Positions 6,646 through 12,909 of a DNA stretch of 12,909 bases are shown piece after piece; position 1 is the stretch's first letter; each line of letters opens with the position of its first letter. The stretch is from Deltaproteobacteria bacterium (GTDB lineage: Bacteria > Desulfobacterota > JADFXK01), in NCBI GenBank assembly GCA_015233285.1, contig JADFYA010000053.1, positions 1 through 12,909 of the forward strand. The letters run 5' to 3'. Both the position numbers and the translations under genes were made by a program. The notes beneath the pieces are model-generated. The model worked only from the letters and a program-made list of their open reading frames with translations. It was not told the origin of the DNA and searched no databases.

Positions 6646-6977
6646 TCAGACCGGAGGAAAATCCCTTTGGGGACGAACCGGTGGTGGTGCCCATCGCCGA
6701 TGTCCTGGATCTGCACTCGTTTTCCCCTCGTGAGGTGAAGTCTCTGTTGGAGTATTGCCTGGAGGAATGGGTCCGGCAGGGGTTTGCCCAGGTGCGGATA
6801 ATCCACGGTAAAGGGCAGGGGGTGATGCGGGACACTGTTCGGGCCTTTTTATCCCGCAGCCCCCGTGTTAGGGGCTTTCATCCGGGTGACGAACAGTCAG
6901 GGGGATGGGGAACTACGGTGGTTTATCCGGCCGCGGTGACGGGGGCGGAGCCGGAAAAGGATCAACCCCTGATCTGA
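6624..6977 (+). CDS. Small Smr-domain protein
   Basis: Smr domains bind nucleic acid, and some cut DNA or RNA; the free-standing bacterial forms act on branched DNA or on stalled ribosome complexes. The 117-residue product has a short acidic N-terminus and a complete Smr domain at about residues 27-102: LDLH (28-31), a helix of the EVKSLLEYCLEEW type, the HGKGQG signature at 61-66, and the closing GGWGTTVV. LDLH and HGKG are the two motifs linked to catalysis in the family. The start is placed at ATG 6624 inside the ComB-family gene, a 22-base overlap that suggests translational coupling. It converges on the cupin gene with only 5 bases between the stop codons. Confidence 0.88.
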   Translation: MVEEEHIIRPEENPFGDEPVVVPIADVLDLHSFSPREVKSLLEYCLEEWVRQGFAQVRIIHGKGQGVMRDTVRAFLSRSPRVRGFHPGDEQSGGWGTTVVYPAAVTGAEPEKDQPLI

Positions 6978-6988
6978 AATGTTCAGAT
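6972..6988. terminator. Hairpin across the convergent stops of the Smr and cupin genes
   Basis: ATCTGAA (6972-6978) and TTCAGAT (6982-6988) form a perfect 7-bp stem with a 3-base loop, covering both stop codons. It lacks a T-run on either side, so it is at best a weak or factor-dependent bidirectional end. Confidence 0.4.
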
Positions 6989-7396
6989 GGCCAGATGGGC
7001 TGGGACGTTCTGATCTTCCATGCCGTCGGGTACCCGGCTCTTTATGGCTGCAAAGTACAGCGCCTCGGTCCCGGTATTACGAATGGCATGTCTGATGCCC
7101 GGAGCTATCTTGATCACCCGGCCGGGGCCGGGGATATCCATTGTTCTCACGGTCTGGTCGGGCTCTGCCTGCCAATAGAACAATCCGGTCCCGTTTAAGA
7201 AATAGAGCCACTCCGTGGCCAGGCTGTGATAGTGGTTTCCCCTGACCATGTTGGGAAGGTTACAGACTAAATGGATGGTTCGAGGATCGGCTTCAGCCAT
7301 GAATTCCAGTGGGGGGCATTGGGCCGGAAAAAGGGCCCAACCGCGTTCGTCATGATACCGGCATTCGTTAATGTCTATGACCTCGATGGTGAACAA
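6983..7396 (-). CDS. Cupin-domain protein (sugar-isomerase/WxcM-like fold)
   Basis: The 137-residue product is a single cupin. Motif 1 reads GNHYHSLATEWLYFLNG, with metal ligands H55, H57 and E62. Motif 2 reads APGIRHAIRN, with H103. Related small cupins include FdtA/WxcM-type nucleotide-sugar ketoisomerases and the C-terminal domains of polysaccharide enzymes; here the substrate cannot be told. The start is a TTG at 7396, supported by AGGAG (7403-7407) at 6-base spacing; the first internal ATG would remove the N-terminal strand. It lies 17 bases after the DUF1285-like gene, clearly the same transcript. Confidence 0.82.
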   Translation of the reverse strand: MFTIEVIDINECRYHDERGWALFPAQCPPLEFMAEADPRTIHLVCNLPNMVRGNHYHSLATEWLYFLNGTGLFYWQAEPDQTVRTMDIPGPGRVIKIAPGIRHAIRNTGTEALYFAAIKSRVPDGMEDQNVPAHLAI

Positions 7397-7413
7397 GACA
7401 ATCTCCTGAAAAG

Positions 7414-7947
7414 TTAAGAGGCCGGCCGATGGTCAAGGTCGGTCTTTATGTTTCTGGGTTTTAAGAGGAAACGACTTTCCTTGACCAGCAAGTAGAAATT
7501 TTCCCCGGATGAATCATCAGAGACAATGTGCTCGGCGAGTTGGTAATAGGCCGGCCGGCTGAAACGGGCTTCAAACCGGCCCTGGCGGACGCGGCAATAG
7601 AGCACGTTTTCGGCCCCGAAGGTTACCTGAGCCGGGTCCAGGTCTTCCTGCCGGCCATCGTTCAGCCATAGGACCAGCTTTTCCGTTTTTCCCTCCGGCC
7701 CCGGGACGGACTCAACCCGTTTGATCACCAGCGGCGCATCTTCCACCTCAAGATAACACCGCTGGTTTCCCAAATGTATGATGATCCGGCCATCGGCCTC
7801 AAGCTCCATATTCTGGTAGAGCAGCTCGATGATCGAAGGCCGGACCATCTCCATTCCTTGGTAAAACCAGTGGCCCTCCTTATCGATCAGAATGTGACAA
7901 GGAGGGATTTCCAGTTGGTCCGGCGCTGAAGAGAGTGTAATAGGCAT
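7414..7947 (-). CDS. DUF1285-like protein of unknown function
   Basis: The 177-residue product matches the layout of the DUF1285 family as I remember it: IDKEGHWFYQGMEMVRPSII near the N-terminus, then YLEVEDAPLVIKRVE in the middle, followed by a beta-rich C-terminal half (LVLWLNDGRQEDLDP, VLYCRVRQGRFEARFSRPAYYQL). No signal peptide or membrane segment is visible, so it is probably cytoplasmic. The function of the family is not known to me. ATG 7947 has no good Shine-Dalgarno sequence, which suggests coupling to the gene 42 bases upstream. The cupin gene follows after 17 bases. Confidence 0.65.
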   Translation of the reverse strand: MPITLSSAPDQLEIPPCHILIDKEGHWFYQGMEMVRPSIIELLYQNMELEADGRIIIHLGNQRCYLEVEDAPLVIKRVESVPGPEGKTEKLVLWLNDGRQEDLDPAQVTFGAENVLYCRVRQGRFEARFSRPAYYQLAEHIVSDDSSGENFYLLVKESRFLLKPRNIKTDLDHRPAS

Positions 7948-7989
7948 AGCAAAATGCGCTCTAATAGGTTGATAAATATCTGCTTCCGG

Positions 7990-9228
7990 TTAGTTGGCCT
8001 GGCCCGATGGATCCACTACCTTGATTACGGCATCGTAATGGGGCGGGGGACCGACATATGGCCCGCGGTCGAATAGGGGACTGGCCGTACTATAGTTGAC
8101 CCCCTGGCCGGTGATGAGGACCACGGCGATAAACGGAAGTGATTGGGCGGGCGTCCGGTTGGAGGCGCCGGTGGCTGAAGTGACGATGAACCATCCGCTG
8201 GTGGCTGTTCCGGGGACGGGGATTTTGTCCTTCCCGACTCCGAAGTCGAGAGTGGTCAGTTCCGGCACGCTGGTGATTTTACGTGATATACCGTTCCCAT
8301 CGTTATCATAGACGATGAAGTTGAGGTCCCTTCTAAATCCCTTTAGCTGATTTATTGACGCCGCCGGGAAACAAACAATCAGGTTGGTATCCGTATTCAG
8401 GGGACCCTGGATGCTCCAACGTTGGGAACCTTCGATGCTCAGCACTGGATAAGGGAAGCTGTTGGTCGGATCAAGGACGATGCGCCCGAGGCCGTCTCCC
8501 TCCGTCACGTACAACTCCCAGGGATCGATAATGGCGCCATTGTTGTCGTCGGAAGTGTACATCTGGGTGGTGTCCGATCGGCCATCCCAGTTGAATGGAA
8601 CAGGTGTCCAGACATTGTTGATCATCCGGCCGAAGCTTTGGGCCTTGATCGGACTGGCGATATTTTCAAACCCCTGGATCCCTTTCGCATTGATCGCATA
8701 GGCAAACCCATTGGATAGATTGACAAAATATGACACTCCGGACAGACAATCCGGGACCATGGCCGTGGTGTTGGTAATGTTTGGGCTCATGGCTGTCTGG
8801 CTGGTTCCCCATTGGGTGGCGACCACTGTGATGTATCCGATTTTGGGCGCGCCATAGTTCCAAACGCTGCTGTAGACATCCGGCGGAGTAGTATCTCCTG
8901 GTCTGGTCGAACCCGGAGTTAGTTTCATCCCGTCTTTATAGTCGGTCAGACCTAATGAATAGACACTACCGGGGGCAAGAGTGACGTTGTAATCAACCAG
9001 ATGCTCTGAATTCTGATCGAACACGGCCACGTGGGCTTTCACCCAGAGAGGTTGATTGCTGACGGCCTCATTGACGATGCTCAGCAGGGAGAACGTGCCG
9101 GTGCTGTCGGCGTAATAAAACGGGAATATTAAAGCGCCGCCGGGGACATTGTCTAGAGCCGACCTGGCCGCCCAGCCTGGAGTGGCAAAAGTTAGACATA
9201 AGAATATGATAGGTAGTATTTTTTTCAT
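7990..9228 (-). CDS. Exported protein of unknown function
   Basis: I do not recognise a named family. The 412-residue product begins with a classic signal peptide, MKKILPIIFLCLTFATPGWA, probably cut before ARSALDN. ATG 9228 is preferred over upstream starts because AAGGAG (9236-9241) sits 7 bases ahead of it and the signal peptide starts there. The mature part opens with ALIFPFYYADSTGTFSLLSIVNEA and is rich in Gly, Asn, Thr and aromatic residues, as in beta-sandwich surface proteins. Only two cysteines are present (in PDCLSG and IVCFPA), which could form a disulfide. A stretch YDNDGNGISRK resembles a calcium-loop pattern. There is no C-terminal sorting motif or membrane anchor. It is probably cotranscribed with the DUF1285-like and cupin genes. 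Confidence 0.75.
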   Translation of the reverse strand: MKKILPIIFLCLTFATPGWAARSALDNVPGGALIFPFYYADSTGTFSLLSIVNEAVSNQPLWVKAHVAVFDQNSEHLVDYNVTLAPGSVYSLGLTDYKDGMKLTPGSTRPGDTTPPDVYSSVWNYGAPKIGYITVVATQWGTSQTAMSPNITNTTAMVPDCLSGVSYFVNLSNGFAYAINAKGIQGFENIASPIKAQSFGRMINNVWTPVPFNWDGRSDTTQMYTSDDNNGAIIDPWELYVTEGDGLGRIVLDPTNSFPYPVLSIEGSQRWSIQGPLNTDTNLIVCFPAASINQLKGFRRDLNFIVYDNDGNGISRKITSVPELTTLDFGVGKDKIPVPGTATSGWFIVTSATGASNRTPAQSLPFIAVVLITGQGVNYSTASPLFDRGPYVGPPPHYDAVIKVVDPSGQAN

Positions 9229-9332
9229 GGGGAGACTCCTTCGGCTCAAGAATTTGAATGTATTGTTTAACAGACGCCATATACTTATCGTAATGGGTAC
9301 CGTTCCTCCTTCCTTGACCACCATGCTTTCTG

Positions 9333-9500
9333 TTACTCGAGGCTATTTTTAAATAACTTAATTTGCCCCGATGAGTCGTGAGTCAGGAAGTCGATAATCA
9401 GTTGGTTAACAATTGCCTTTATCGAAGTCTTTTCCTTGACAGCTCTGAGCTTAAGGGCCTGCTTTACGTCCTCGGGGACTTCGACGATTAATTTGGCCAT
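9333..9500 (-). CDS. Small ribbon-helix-helix DNA-binding protein
   Basis: The 55-residue product starts MAKLIVEVPEDVKQALKLRA and continues VKEKTSIKAIVNQLIIDFL. This is the ribbon-helix-helix pattern: an N-terminal strand with alternating residues (KLIVEV) that would enter the major groove, then two helices. Such proteins are antitoxins, plasmid partition regulators or CopG/Arc-type repressors. ATG 9500 follows GGAGG (9507-9511) at 6 bases. It has a strong promoter and a 12-bp palindrome just upstream, which suggests self-regulation. No toxin gene adjoins it: the next gene on the strand encodes the exported protein, 104 bases on. It is short enough to be missed by gene callers. Confidence 0.8.
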   Translation of the reverse strand: MAKLIVEVPEDVKQALKLRAVKEKTSIKAIVNQLIIDFLTHDSSGQIKLFKNSLE

Positions 9501-9519
9501 TAATATCCTCCGTATGGCT

Positions 9520-9531
9520 ATATTGCAATAT
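9520..9531. promoter_or_regulatory. 12-bp perfect palindrome, candidate operator
   Basis: ATATTGCAATAT is perfectly self-complementary. It sits between the -10 box and the ribosome binding site of the ribbon-helix-helix gene, around the expected transcription start, where a bound dimer would block transcription. Assignment to that protein is inferred. Confidence 0.5.
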
Positions 9532-9540
9532 TTGTTAATG

Positions 9541-9568
9541 ATTGTACGAATTATTTTAAAACTGTCAA
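9541..9568 (-). promoter_or_regulatory. Sigma-70 promoter of the ribbon-helix-helix gene
   Basis: On the minus strand TTGACA (9563-9568) and TACAAT (9541-9546) are separated by 16 bases. Both boxes are at or near consensus. The predicted transcript starts about 30 bases before the ATG. Confidence 0.75.
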
Positions 9569-9790
9569 GGCTAGTTCATTCGGGTCTTTTCGAAATAGAA
9601 CTCGACGCATCAATCCTCATTTTGGTCCGTTTTTTGATGCAAGACTGTCGCCCGGCCGTCGCGTTATTGTGACAGTAGCCATTGATTCCCGTCAGTTATC
9701 CGGTTACACTTGACATCTGAATGATAACTTATTAACTTATAACTAAATGTAGTGCGCTGGAGCACAACCATTATTGACAAGGAGAATTCA
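9569..9790 (+). promoter_or_regulatory. Upstream region of the selenoprotein gene with a candidate promoter
   Basis: No gene is seen here. TTGACA (9710-9715) is a perfect -35 box; 17 bases on, TAACTT (9733-9738) is a weak -10. The -10 lies in a tandem repeat, TAACTTAT (9725-9732) repeated directly at 9733-9740, with a third partial AACT. A small GTGC/GCAC hairpin (9752-9765) precedes the ribosome binding site AAGGAG (9779-9784). Confidence 0.45.
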
Positions 9791-10111
9791 ATGTTGACCG
9801 TTTCGGACAAAGCTCACGAGTATTTGGACAGTTACCTCAAAAAGGAGAACATCTCCACCCCGATCAGGATTTTCCTAGCCCAGGGTGGCTGATCTGGTCC
9901 CTCGCTGAGGATGGCTCTGGATGAGCCAACAGCAACTGATAGTGTTTTTGACATCAAAGGGATAACCTATTTGGTTGAACCTACTCTCATGGATCAGGCC
10001 AAAAAGATAGAGGTAGATTTTGTGGAATACGGCATGCAGGCGGGGCTGAAAATATCCTCTGAAGTGTCGTTGGGCGGAGGCTCCTGCGGCAGCACTTCAT
10101 GTAGCTGCTAA
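9791..10111 (+). CDS. HesB/IscA-like selenoprotein (in-frame TGA read as selenocysteine)
   Basis: The frame from ATG 9791 encodes 106 residues if TGA 9890-9892 is read as selenocysteine (U34). AAGGAG lies 6 bases upstream of the ATG. The fold is that of IscA/HesB, A-type proteins that bind Fe-S clusters or iron. IRIFLAQGGUSGPSLRMALDEP matches the IscA stretch around its first cluster cysteine (C35 in E. coli), so U replaces that Cys. DSVFDIKGITYLVEP and VDFVEYGMQAGLKIS follow as in the family. The C-terminus, SCGSTSCSC, supplies C99, C104 and C106. The reading frame is unbroken and conserved on both sides of the TGA, which argues against a simple nonsense mutation. HesB-like selenoproteins are known in deltaproteobacteria. 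The physiological role is not established. The selenocysteine machinery (selA-D) is not in this window. Confidence 0.88.
9912..9928 (+). promoter_or_regulatory. Candidate bacterial SECIS hairpin
   Basis: TGGCTC (9912-9917) and GAGCCA (9923-9928) form a perfect 6-bp stem around the loop TGGAT. The loop begins 25 bases after the TGA and has a G at its second position; both fit the usual description of bacterial SECIS elements. An alternative larger fold pairs GGCT (9887-9890) with AGCC (9924-9927) and ATCTGG (9892-9897) with CTGGAT (9917-9922), with CCTC-GCT-GAGG inside (9900-9910). The two compete for the same bases. Confidence 0.65.
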
Positions 10112-10210
10112 CCGATTCTACCCATCACGGGAGATCAGGACAACACAAATACATCCCTTAAAACATATCGCCGGGTGCCCTCAAGGCCCTCGCCGATGGA
10201 GCGGAAGCAT
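10112..10210 (+). other. Short GC-rich gap downstream of the selenoprotein gene
   Basis: No coding frame is convincing here. Bases about 10168-10200 are GC-rich, with repeated CCCTC motifs, and could fold (ATCG pairing with CGAT around a GGGTGCCC core). It may simply be the 3' untranslated region of the selenoprotein transcript ending at the terminator that follows. Confidence 0.3.
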
Positions 10211-10262
10211 AGGCGCCGGGAACGAGATTTTGCTAAATTTCGTCTCGGCGCCTGTTTTTTTT
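10211..10262 (+). terminator. Strong intrinsic terminator after the selenoprotein gene
   Basis: AGGCGCC (10211-10217) pairs with GGCGCCT (10247-10253). The stem continues through GGG/CTC and, past one bulged A, ACGA/TCGT, giving about 14 pairs around an AT-rich loop. Eight T residues follow at 10255-10262. This is a textbook Rho-independent terminator on the plus strand, about 100 bases after the selenoprotein stop. Confidence 0.88.
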
Positions 10263-10508
10263 GGGGGCCGGCACTAATGATCGGCAAATATCATGGAGTT
10301 GACTTAGGGATATTTTTTTTAAATAAATGGTCTGGTTTTTCCTGTTAATTCGTCGTATATTAGAGTCCGAAGCGGGTTACGTGTTTTGTGTTGCCTGTTT
10401 TTCTGCATTGATCCCGTTTAGCTCCCAAATCTTTTTCAAGAGCCGGCAAAATCATCGGTATACCTGCCCTCACCCCAATATGTCGGGGAGAATGTAACGG
10501 ATCCGCCC
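10263..10508 (+). other. Leader region of the cyclase gene
   Basis: I see no gene in this stretch. A possible promoter uses TTGACT (10299-10304) with TAAATA (10320-10325) at a short 15-base spacing inside a T-run. Another -10-like box, TATATT (10356-10361), has no good -35. Neither is compelling, and no clear ribosome binding site stands at the usual distance from ATG 10509. Confidence 0.3.
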
Positions 10509-12764
10509 ATGAAACGAATTTTCTCCATAAGCCTGCTACCGAATCCCTTGTCTATCACGATGGGCGTCACTTTATTGATTGTGATTATTTATTTGATCAA
10601 TACCCCGTTCTTGCAACTCATGGAGCTAAAGACTCTAGACTTGCGGTTTCTTTACCGGGGGCAGATTAAACCCGGAGCGGATGTGGTCATGGTCGTGGTG
10701 GATGAAAAAAGCTTAGAAGAACTAGGCCGCTGGCCCTGGCCGCGAACAGTCCTGGCCCGGCTGGTCGACTTCTTGTCCACGGCCGGTGTTAAAACCATAA
10801 GCTTTGATATCGGTTTTTTTGAGCCGGACGAGAAGGCTAATTTACCTATTTTGCAGTCATTACGGGAAAAGATGAAAAAACTTGGGGTCGTTCCGGATAA
10901 ACTCCAGTCAGTTTTTGACCAGGCCGCAAAGGAAATGGACACGGACAGGCAACTGGCCGACTCACTGCAAAAGTCCAAATCAGACATAGTCTTAGGCTAT
11001 TTTTTTCATATGTCCAGCCAAGGGATCACCCATTTGACCCCGGACGTGATAAAACGGCGGATCGCCGAGACCGACCAATCTAAGTATAAACTTATCCGGT
11101 ACCAGAGTCAGAAGGCGTCCACCACCCCTTTTGCTAAGGCCTATATGCCTCAATCCAATCTCAAAATCTTTCGTCAAGCGGCTAAGGCCGCAGGATATTT
11201 TAATATGTTTCCCGACGAAGACGGCACCGTCCGCTGGGTGCCGCTGGTTATTGAATGTGGCGACGATCTCTACTCTCCTTTGTCCATGCAAACATTATGG
11301 AGCTTCCGAAACTATCCTGAAATCCTTCTCCAGGTGGCCGAATTCGGCTTAGAAAAAATTCAAGTCGGCCGAATAGCCATCCCCACCGATGAAAAAGGCA
11401 AACTTTTCATTAATTATAGGGGTGGCCCAGGCACGTTCCATCAATATTCCATTACCGATATTCTTCATGACCGCTTGTCGCCCGATATATTCAAAGGAAA
11501 AATAGTATTGGTCGGGGCCACGGCCGTGGGTATTTACGACATGCGGGTCACTCCGTTCTCCAATGTGTTTCCTGGGTTGGAAATTCACGCCAACGTCATC
11601 GACAATATCCTCAAGGGTGATTTCCTGACCCGGCCTACCTGGGCCTCAATTTTTGATGTGTTGGCCATGCTGGTTATTGGTTTGGCCCTGGGCCTGATTC
11701 TACCTATAGTTGGAGCCATCCAAGGGGCCGTGCTCACCCAAATGATTCTGTTCGGTTATTTGGCCTTTTGTCAGTTTTTGTTCACAAAGTATGGATTCTG
11801 GATAGATATAGTTCATATAATGCTGCAACTGATCCTGGGGTATACGGCCTATACCCTCTACCGGTATGTGGCAGAAGAAAGAGAAAAAAAGAAAATCAGA
11901 GGGGCTTTTTCCCATTATGTCTCGGCCCAGGTGGTCAATGAAATGCTTAAGAACCCGGACAAACTGAAACTAGGCGGTGAAAAGCTCGAACTTACCGTCC
12001 TCTTTTCGGATATCCGGGGATTCACCAGCATCTCCGAGTCCATGAGCCCTGAGGACCTGGTCCATTTGTTAAACGAATATCTGACCGTGATGACCGACCG
12101 GGTGCTCCAATACGACGGCACCCTGGACAAGTATATGGGTGATGCCATCATGGCTTTTTACGGCGCCCCGGTACACCAGGCCGACCACTCGGCCCGGGCC
12201 TGTCATACCGCCCTGGATATGATGGCCGACCTAAGAATTCTTCAGCAGAAATGGAAGGAACAAGGTATCCCCATGCTGGATATAGGCATCGGGATCAACA
12301 CCGGCCCTATGTCCGTAGGTAATATGGGGTCCAACATCCGTTTCGATTACACGGTTATGGGCGACAACGTCAATCTCGGCTCCAGATTGGAAGGAGCCAA
12401 CAAAACTTACGGCAGTCACATCATAATTAGTGAATTCACTTTTGAGCATGTCAGAGAACAGTTCCTTTGCCGCGAACTGGACGCGGTCAAGGTAAAAGGA
12501 AAGAACAGACCGGTCAGGGTATTTGAGCTCATGGGGCAAGCCAATGCCGACCCGGAATTGAAGCGGCTGGCTGATATGTTCAACTTAGGAGTGACCTATT
12601 ATCGGAATCAGCTCTGGGACCGGGCCCTGGCCGCTTTCACCCAAATTTCCGAAGCCTATCCCCAGGACGAACCAACTTTCCTCTATATTAGCCGGGTAGC
12701 CAGCCTGAAAGCCAATCCTCCGCCGGAAAATTGGGATGGCGTATTTGAGATGAAAACCAAGTGA
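10509..12764 (+). CDS. Membrane-bound class III adenylate cyclase with CHASE2 sensor
   Basis: This 751-residue protein should make cAMP from ATP in response to an external signal. A transmembrane helix (about 17-35) leads into a periplasmic CHASE2 domain (about 40-370), with motifs VVMVVVDEKSLEELGRWPWPR, INYRGGPG and IVLVGATAVGIYD. Three membrane helices follow (about 380-450). The class III catalytic domain spans about 490-675. D501 in FSDIRGFT and D545 in YMGDAIMAFYG are the metal-binding Asps; K541 and D619 are the residues expected for adenine rather than guanine; N622 and R626 (NLGSR) stabilise the transition state. All key residues are present, so it should be active. The C-terminus (about 685-735) is helical and TPR-like. 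No Shine-Dalgarno is evident near ATG 10509. No cAMP receptor gene is in the window. Confidence 0.93.
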   Translation: MKRIFSISLLPNPLSITMGVTLLIVIIYLINTPFLQLMELKTLDLRFLYRGQIKPGADVVMVVVDEKSLEELGRWPWPRTVLARLVDFLSTAGVKTISFDIGFFEPDEKANLPILQSLREKMKKLGVVPDKLQSVFDQAAKEMDTDRQLADSLQKSKSDIVLGYFFHMSSQGITHLTPDVIKRRIAETDQSKYKLIRYQSQKASTTPFAKAYMPQSNLKIFRQAAKAAGYFNMFPDEDGTVRWVPLVIECGDDLYSPLSMQTLWSFRNYPEILLQVAEFGLEKIQVGRIAIPTDEKGKLFINYRGGPGTFHQYSITDILHDRLSPDIFKGKIVLVGATAVGIYDMRVTPFSNVFPGLEIHANVIDNILKGDFLTRPTWASIFDVLAMLVIGLALGLILPIVGAIQGAVLTQMILFGYLAFCQFLFTKYGFWIDIVHIMLQLILGYTAYTLYRYVAEEREKKKIRGAFSHYVSAQVVNEMLKNPDKLKLGGEKLELTVLFSDIRGFTSISESMSPEDLVHLLNEYLTVMTDRVLQYDGTLDKYMGDAIMAFYGAPVHQADHSARACHTALDMMADLRILQQKWKEQGIPMLDIGIGINTGPMSVGNMGSNIRFDYTVMGDNVNLGSRLEGANKTYGSHIIISEFTFEHVREQFLCRELDAVKVKGKNRPVRVFELMGQANADPELKRLADMFNLGVTYYRNQLWDRALAAFTQISEAYPQDEPTFLYISRVASLKANPPPENWDGVFEMKTK

Positions 12765-12789
12765 ACACGTTTGAAGTTGCGAGTTACGC

Positions 12790-12804
12790 GTCAATGTCAT
12801 TGAC
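12790..12804. repeat. Short perfect inverted repeat after the cyclase gene
   Basis: GTCAATG-T-CATTGAC is a 7-1-7 inverted repeat, followed by the 8-bp palindrome GTTCGAAC (12811-12818). TTTTTT occurs at 12831-12836, too far away for a standard terminator. It may be a protein-binding site for a gene beyond the window, or an inefficient transcript end. Confidence 0.35.
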
Positions 12805-12857
12805 TTAAGCGTTCGAACAATCGTGCCAACTTTTTTAAAATAGACCATTCCGAATAA

Positions 12858-12901
12858 GCCCCAACGGGGCGCTCTATGTTAGCCCAGGGCAACGCCCTGG
12901 G
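12858..12901. repeat. REP-like pair of hairpins
   Basis: GCCCC-AAC-GGGGC (12858-12870) and CCCAGGGC-AAC-GCCCTGGG (12883-12901) are two perfect hairpins with the same AAC loop, 12 bases apart. From memory, very similar paired motifs (AAGCCCCAACGGGGC, then AGCCCAGGGCAACGCCCTGGG) are scattered many times in genomes of several phyla. Only one copy is in this window, so repetition is not shown here. Confidence 0.6.
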
Positions 12902-12909
12902 AAATACGG

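Noticed and set aside
9436..9672. 78-codon plus-strand frame
   Set aside because: It is antisense to the ribbon-helix-helix gene and its promoter, with no ribosome binding site and random-looking composition.
9890..9892. TGA as a simple nonsense mutation making the HesB-like gene a pseudogene
   Set aside because: It lies exactly at the conserved cysteine position, the rest of the frame is intact and family-like, and a SECIS-like hairpin follows. The idea remains possible if no selenocysteine machinery exists.
9911..10111. Separate 66-residue gene starting at the internal ATG
   Set aside because: No ribosome binding site at the right place, and it would lack the conserved N-terminal strand and first ligand of the IscA fold.
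12858..12901. Start of a CRISPR array
   Set aside because: Two different hairpins with a 12-base gap, no repeated unit with spacers of regular length, and no cas genes.

Overview
The window reads as the chromosome of a Gram-negative bacterium, most likely a deltaproteobacterium (Desulfobacterota). The grounds are a tolB-pal-cpoB envelope cluster, a HesB/IscA-like gene with an in-frame TGA of the selenoprotein type common in that group, a ComB-family gene and a CHASE2-type adenylate cyclase. The lineage is an inference from gene content and style. No rRNA, tRNA, CRISPR array or intact transposon was seen.

Layout. (1) 1-3590, plus strand: a possible tail of a TolA/TonB-like gene, then tolB, pal and cpoB (ybgF), the periplasmic and outer-membrane part of the Tol-Pal system. 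The two gaps of about 190-225 bases inside this cluster hold hairpins and a repeated dyad. (2) 3583-4688: a minus-strand fragment of a second, diverged pyrF C-terminus, then an intact pyrF on the plus strand. (3) 4678-5819, minus strand: an ars-type cluster with a consensus promoter, an overlapping ArsR operator, arsR, an unexplained open stretch, a thioredoxin-type arsC, and a 36-codon remnant resembling the N-terminus of an Fe-S protein family. No arsenite efflux gene is present. (4) 5953-6977, plus strand: a ComB-family gene overlapping a small Smr-domain gene. (5) 6983-9568, minus strand: a small ribbon-helix-helix gene with its own promoter and palindrome, then an exported protein of unknown function, a DUF1285-like protein and a cupin. 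(6) 9791-10262: the HesB-like selenoprotein gene, with a candidate SECIS hairpin in the coding sequence and a strong terminator. (7) 10509-12764: a membrane-bound CHASE2 adenylate cyclase. (8) 12858-12901: two short perfect hairpins of the interspersed-repeat kind.

The strongest observation is the selenoprotein gene. Ordinary gene calling ends at its TGA and would report only the C-terminal two thirds, starting from an internal ATG. Other points to follow up are two broken genes (a pyrF tail and an Fe-S protein head) tucked against the ends of intact genes, and the small ribbon-helix-helix gene with no visible toxin partner.
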